A stretch of DNA of 64,000 nucleotides. It comes from Paenibacillus sediminis (GTDB lineage: Bacteria > Bacillota > Bacilli > Paenibacillales > Paenibacillaceae). The notes beneath the pieces are model-generated. The model saw nothing but the letters and a program-made list of their open reading frames with translations, had not been told where the DNA came from and did no database searches. The DNA lies in the NCBI RefSeq assembly GCF_017873765.1, contig NZ_JAGGKP010000008.1, forward strand, positions 1 to 64,000. Direction: 5' to 3'. Both the position numbers and the translations under genes were made by a program. This document shows, one piece after another, positions 62,128-64,000 of this stretch; the stretch's first letter is position 1; each line of letters opens with the position of its first letter.

Positions 62128-63129
62128 GTGTCATCGACAAATACAAGCGGTGAAATGACAGATCTGCTCATTATTGGGGGCGGTCCTGCAGGTATGTTTG
62201 CCGCTTTTTACGGCGGAATGCGTCAAGCATCCGTTACATTAGTTGAAAGTATGCCTCAGCTTGGAGGGCAGCTGGCAGCTTTATATCCTGAAAAATACAT
62301 TTACGACGTAGCTGGTTTTCCAAAAGTGACTGCACAAGATCTCGTCAATAACTTAAAACAGCAAATGTCGTTATTTGAGTCTAATATTAGACTTGAAGAA
62401 AGAGTTATTTCCGTTGAAAAGAAAGAAGAACGTCACTTTGTCGTTAAAACGGACAAAAATGAATACCATGCGAAAGCCGTTATCATTACTGCAGGGGTAG
62501 GCGCTTTTGAACCTCGCCGATTAGAACTTCCTGAAGCGGCGCGCTTTGAGAAAACGAACCTTCACTATTTCGTCAGCGACCTTAACCAATTTGCCGGCAA
62601 AAAAGTGCTCATTAGCGGCGGCGGAGACTCTGCTGTTGACTGGGCTCTTATGCTTGAGCCGATCGCTGAGCAAGTTACGCTTATTCACCGCCGTGATAAG
62701 TTCCGTGCGCATGAACATAGCGTTGAAAATTTGATGAATTCAAAAGTCAAAGTGATAACTCCTACTGAAATTACAAAACTGCATGGCGAAGACCGCATTA
62801 CAAAGGTAACACTCGCACATGTGAAAACAAAAGAAGAGCAGGAAATTGAAGTAGACGATGTAATCGTTAACTTTGGTTTTATCTCTTCGCTCGGTCCAAT
62901 TGCCGAATGGGGCATTGAAATCGACAACAATTCCATCGTAGTCGATTCCCGTATGGAGACAAGCATTCCAGGAATATTCGCTGCCGGAGATATTACGACA
63001 TACCCAGGTAAGCTGAAGCTGATTGCTGTCGGATTTGGCGAAGCGCCAACGGCTGTCAATAATGCAAAAGTTTACATTGATCCAGAAGCCCGCCTTTCTC
63101 CAGGACATAGCAGCAACATGAAATTGTAA
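62128..63129 (+). CDS. yumC: Ferredoxin/flavodoxin-NADP+ reductase, thioredoxin-reductase-like (YumC)
   Basis: A 333-residue flavoprotein with FAD site [25 protein letters not shown] site [26 protein letters not shown] and C-terminal [18 protein letters not shown]. It lacks the CxxC of thioredoxin reductases, consistent with the YumC type of ferredoxin-NADP reductase. The start is GTG at 62128, with GGAGGT nine bases upstream. In Bacillus the enzyme is essential and moves electrons from NADPH to ferredoxin or flavodoxin. Confidence 0.93.
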   Translation: MSSTNTSGEMTDLLIIGGGPAGMFAAFYGGMRQASVTLVESMPQLGGQLAALYPEKYIYDVAGFPKVTAQDLVNNLKQQMSLFESNIRLEERVISVEKKEERHFVVKTDKNEYHAKAVIITAGVGAFEPRRLELPEAARFEKTNLHYFVSDLNQFAGKKVLISGGGDSAVDWALMLEPIAEQVTLIHRRDKFRAHEHSVENLMNSKVKVITPTEITKLHGEDRITKVTLAHVKTKEEQEIEVDDVIVNFGFISSLGPIAEWGIEIDNNSIVVDSRMETSIPGIFAAGDITTYPGKLKLIAVGFGEAPTAVNNAKVYIDPEARLSPGHSSNMKL

Positions 63130-63157
63130 TAAACAATCGTTTATTTAGAACAAAAAA

Positions 63158-63208
63158 GGGTATCTTAACCTTGACGGGCAGTTCATTACCGTTCAAGGAG
63201 GGATACCC
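63158..63208 (+). promoter_or_regulatory. Hairpin embracing the ribosome site of the zinc-ribbon gene
   Basis: GGGTATC pairs with GATACCC at the ends and CCTTGACGG with CCGTTCAAGG inside. The AGGAGG of the next gene lies within the right arm and the start codon follows the last base. No T-run follows, so it is more likely a translation control or mRNA structure than a terminator. Confidence 0.6.
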
Positions 63209-63466
63209 TTGTCTTATATTTGTCCTTTATGCAACGGCTTATTACCGTTAACTTGTCCATGCCCTAACTGCCAACAAATGACCTTAGATCAGGGAAAGCT
63301 TGAGGATTATGCCGGGCCTTATAGTCCATATGGTTCCATCGATCAGTACCGTTCATCTGACGGGTGGCGAGATGAATCAGGATGCCAGCACGTCATACAT
63401 TGTCCCTATTGCGAACAAAGCTATATATATCACGTCAACACTTGGCAAATGCCCAGTACCGTATAG
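63209..63466 (+). CDS. Small zinc-ribbon protein
   Basis: An 85-residue protein with four cysteine clusters: YICPLCNG, CPCPNCQQ, a lone Cys at GCQHV and HCPYCEQSYIYH. This layout should bind one or two zinc ions. I cannot name the family. The TTG start has GGAGGG six bases upstream but inside a stable hairpin. The middle (AGPYSPYGSIDQYRSS) is polar. It could bind nucleic acid or act as a chaperone; no evidence chooses. Confidence 0.72.
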   Translation: MSYICPLCNGLLPLTCPCPNCQQMTLDQGKLEDYAGPYSPYGSIDQYRSSDGWRDESGCQHVIHCPYCEQSYIYHVNTWQMPSTV

Positions 63467-63505
63467 TTAAGTTTTGTACATCTTGCCCCAACAATACAAA
63501 GTTGA

Positions 63506-63649
63506 TTAGTTCAGCAAAGCGTTGCTTTCGACTGCTAGACTTCTTTTATGAATTTCAGCTAAAAGCAATGCAATAAACTCTCGATCTAGTTTTAACTGGA
63601 CAGCCATTTGATACGAATCGAGCAGCATTTCATCTGTCAGCATTGCCAT
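63506..63649 (-). CDS. sda: Sporulation inhibitor Sda
   Basis: A 47-residue helical hairpin protein, too short for common ORF cut-offs. LTDEMLLDSYQMAVQLKLDREF and IALLLAEIHKRSL match Bacillus subtilis Sda as I recall it (LSDELLIESYFKA..., ...EIKRRSL). Sda binds the histidine kinase KinA and blocks sporulation when replication is initiating or DNA is damaged. AAAGGA lies ten bases before the ATG. Upstream lie several DnaA boxes, as in Bacillus, where DnaA activates sda. In a window otherwise rich in late-sporulation genes it is the only early checkpoint protein. Confidence 0.92.
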   Translation of the reverse strand: MAMLTDEMLLDSYQMAVQLKLDREFIALLLAEIHKRSLAVESNALLN

Positions 63650-63722
63650 CGTTAACACATCCTTTCCTATATTTTCTAGGAACAATCATAACAGACGAAA
63701 ACTATCAGAACAAGCGTTCTTG

Positions 63723-63822
63723 TTATCCACATTGAGTTGTGGAAATCCTGTGAATAGATTGTTGGTAACTGTCGAAAACGCTGTTATTATGCAGTGGATA
63801 ATGTGGATAAAAGTTATACACA
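63723..63822. promoter_or_regulatory. DnaA-box cluster upstream of sda
   Basis: Three perfect TTATNCACA boxes: TTATCCACA at 63723 (+), its complement at 63802 (-), and TTATACACA at 63814 (+). Three near matches lie at 63738 (-), 63749 (-) and 63793 (-). The cluster starts about 75 bases upstream of the sda start codon. Confidence 0.85.
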
Positions 63823-63846
63823 GGTTAGATCTATCGAAAAGTATAA

Positions 63847-63878
63847 AAAAATTCTATCAAAATATTTTTGATAGAATT
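63847..63878 (-). terminator. Hairpin with T-run on the minus strand
   Basis: A perfect 13-base stem, AATTCTATCAAAA with its complement, loop of three, followed on the minus strand by TTTTTTTATAC. It shields the sda promoter region from minus-strand read-through. Confidence 0.7.
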
Positions 63879-63900
63879 GAAGTTTTATATATTCGTTGCA

Positions 63901-63953
63901 AAAAAACCTCCTGATACAGTGGGCTCTAATCATCCACGGGAACAGAAGGTTTT
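63901..63953. terminator. Bidirectional terminator near the right edge
   Basis: AAAAAACCTCCTG pairs with CAGAAGGTTTT; inner GTGG/CCAC stem. It probably ends a minus-strand gene entering from beyond the window. Confidence 0.65.
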
Positions 63954-63971
63954 ATTTATTAAAAGGATACC

Positions 63972-64000
63972 TTATTGTTTGAAATTAGCATTGTTCAGGA
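63972..64000 (-). CDS. Possible 3' end of a gene running off the window
   Basis: On the minus strand the last codons read LNNANFKQ and stop at TAA (63972-63974), 18 bases before a terminator. Only nine codons are visible, so identity cannot be judged and coding is supported only by terminator placement. Confidence 0.25.

Noticed and set aside
63723..63822. Chromosomal replication origin
   Set aside because: DnaA boxes are present, but dnaA/dnaN are not, no AT-rich unwinding element stands out beyond the terminator hairpin, and sda clusters of this type are known.

Overview
The window looks like chromosome of a low-GC, endospore-forming Bacillota, most likely Paenibacillaceae. This rests on the sporulation genes (gerE, sda, CotS-type coat proteins, YheC/YheD, YhcN/YlaJ, two YjcZ miniproteins), Bacillales housekeeping genes (ecsAB, dnaB-dnaI, uvrC, trxA, sdhCAB, ktr genes, hemQ, yuiB/yumB/yumC-type genes), strong GGAGG ribosome sites and hairpin-plus-T terminators. 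No tRNA, rRNA, insertion sequence, prophage or CRISPR array was seen.

Region by region. 1-2.2 kb: a three-gene minus-strand operon for a small membrane-anchored protein, an ApbE flavin transferase and a haem-type ferric-reductase-like membrane protein. 2.2-5.5 kb: MBL hydrolase, Gfo/Idh/MocA oxidoreductase, cysteine synthase. 5.5-7.3 kb: sporulation genes (a YjcZ miniprotein missed by length cut-offs, gerE with a TTG start, a YhcN/YlaJ lipoprotein). 7.4-23.2 kb: a large spore-surface region. It holds a sugar-nucleotide set (nucleotidyltransferase, a broken UDP-glucose dehydrogenase, an epimerase), two GT4 glycosyltransferases, two CotS-like proteins, three GT2 glycosyltransferases in an operon behind a 1136-residue fibre-like protein made of 90 uninterrupted decapeptides, and an ATP-grasp coat-associated protein. 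23.3-29.4 kb: psd, an Arg-rich miniprotein, AraC and MocR regulators, a PNPOx-like flavoprotein, an aminotransferase and a second YjcZ protein with a good sigma-E-type promoter.

29.4-42 kb: ecsBA, a DEAD-box-family helicase with DEVD in motif II, an SDR, cheX, a phospholipase-C-like protein, a UMF1-family transporter, LysR plus histidinol phosphatase, a Tat-type metallophosphoesterase (ykuE-like), an aldehyde dehydrogenase and an AAC(3)-like acetyltransferase. 42-50 kb: sdhCAB with a divergent LysR gene and nested palindromes between them, a cation/proton antiporter, and a Ktr potassium channel pair behind a c-di-AMP (ydaO/yuaA) riboswitch with its terminator. 50-59.5 kb: a CPBP protease overlapping uvrC tail to tail, trxA, dnaB-dnaI, a secreted alpha/beta hydrolase and yuiB. 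59.6-64 kb: hemQ, two pyridine-nucleotide flavoproteins, a zinc-ribbon miniprotein whose ribosome site lies in a hairpin, and sda downstream of a cluster of DnaA boxes.

The genes most worth following are the decapeptide fibre with its glycosyltransferase operon; the ApbE operon, whose small protein ends in TGAS and so might be an unusual flavin carrier; the internally deleted ugd; and the DnaA-box/sda pair. Functions are inferred from motifs and remembered families; no database search was run.
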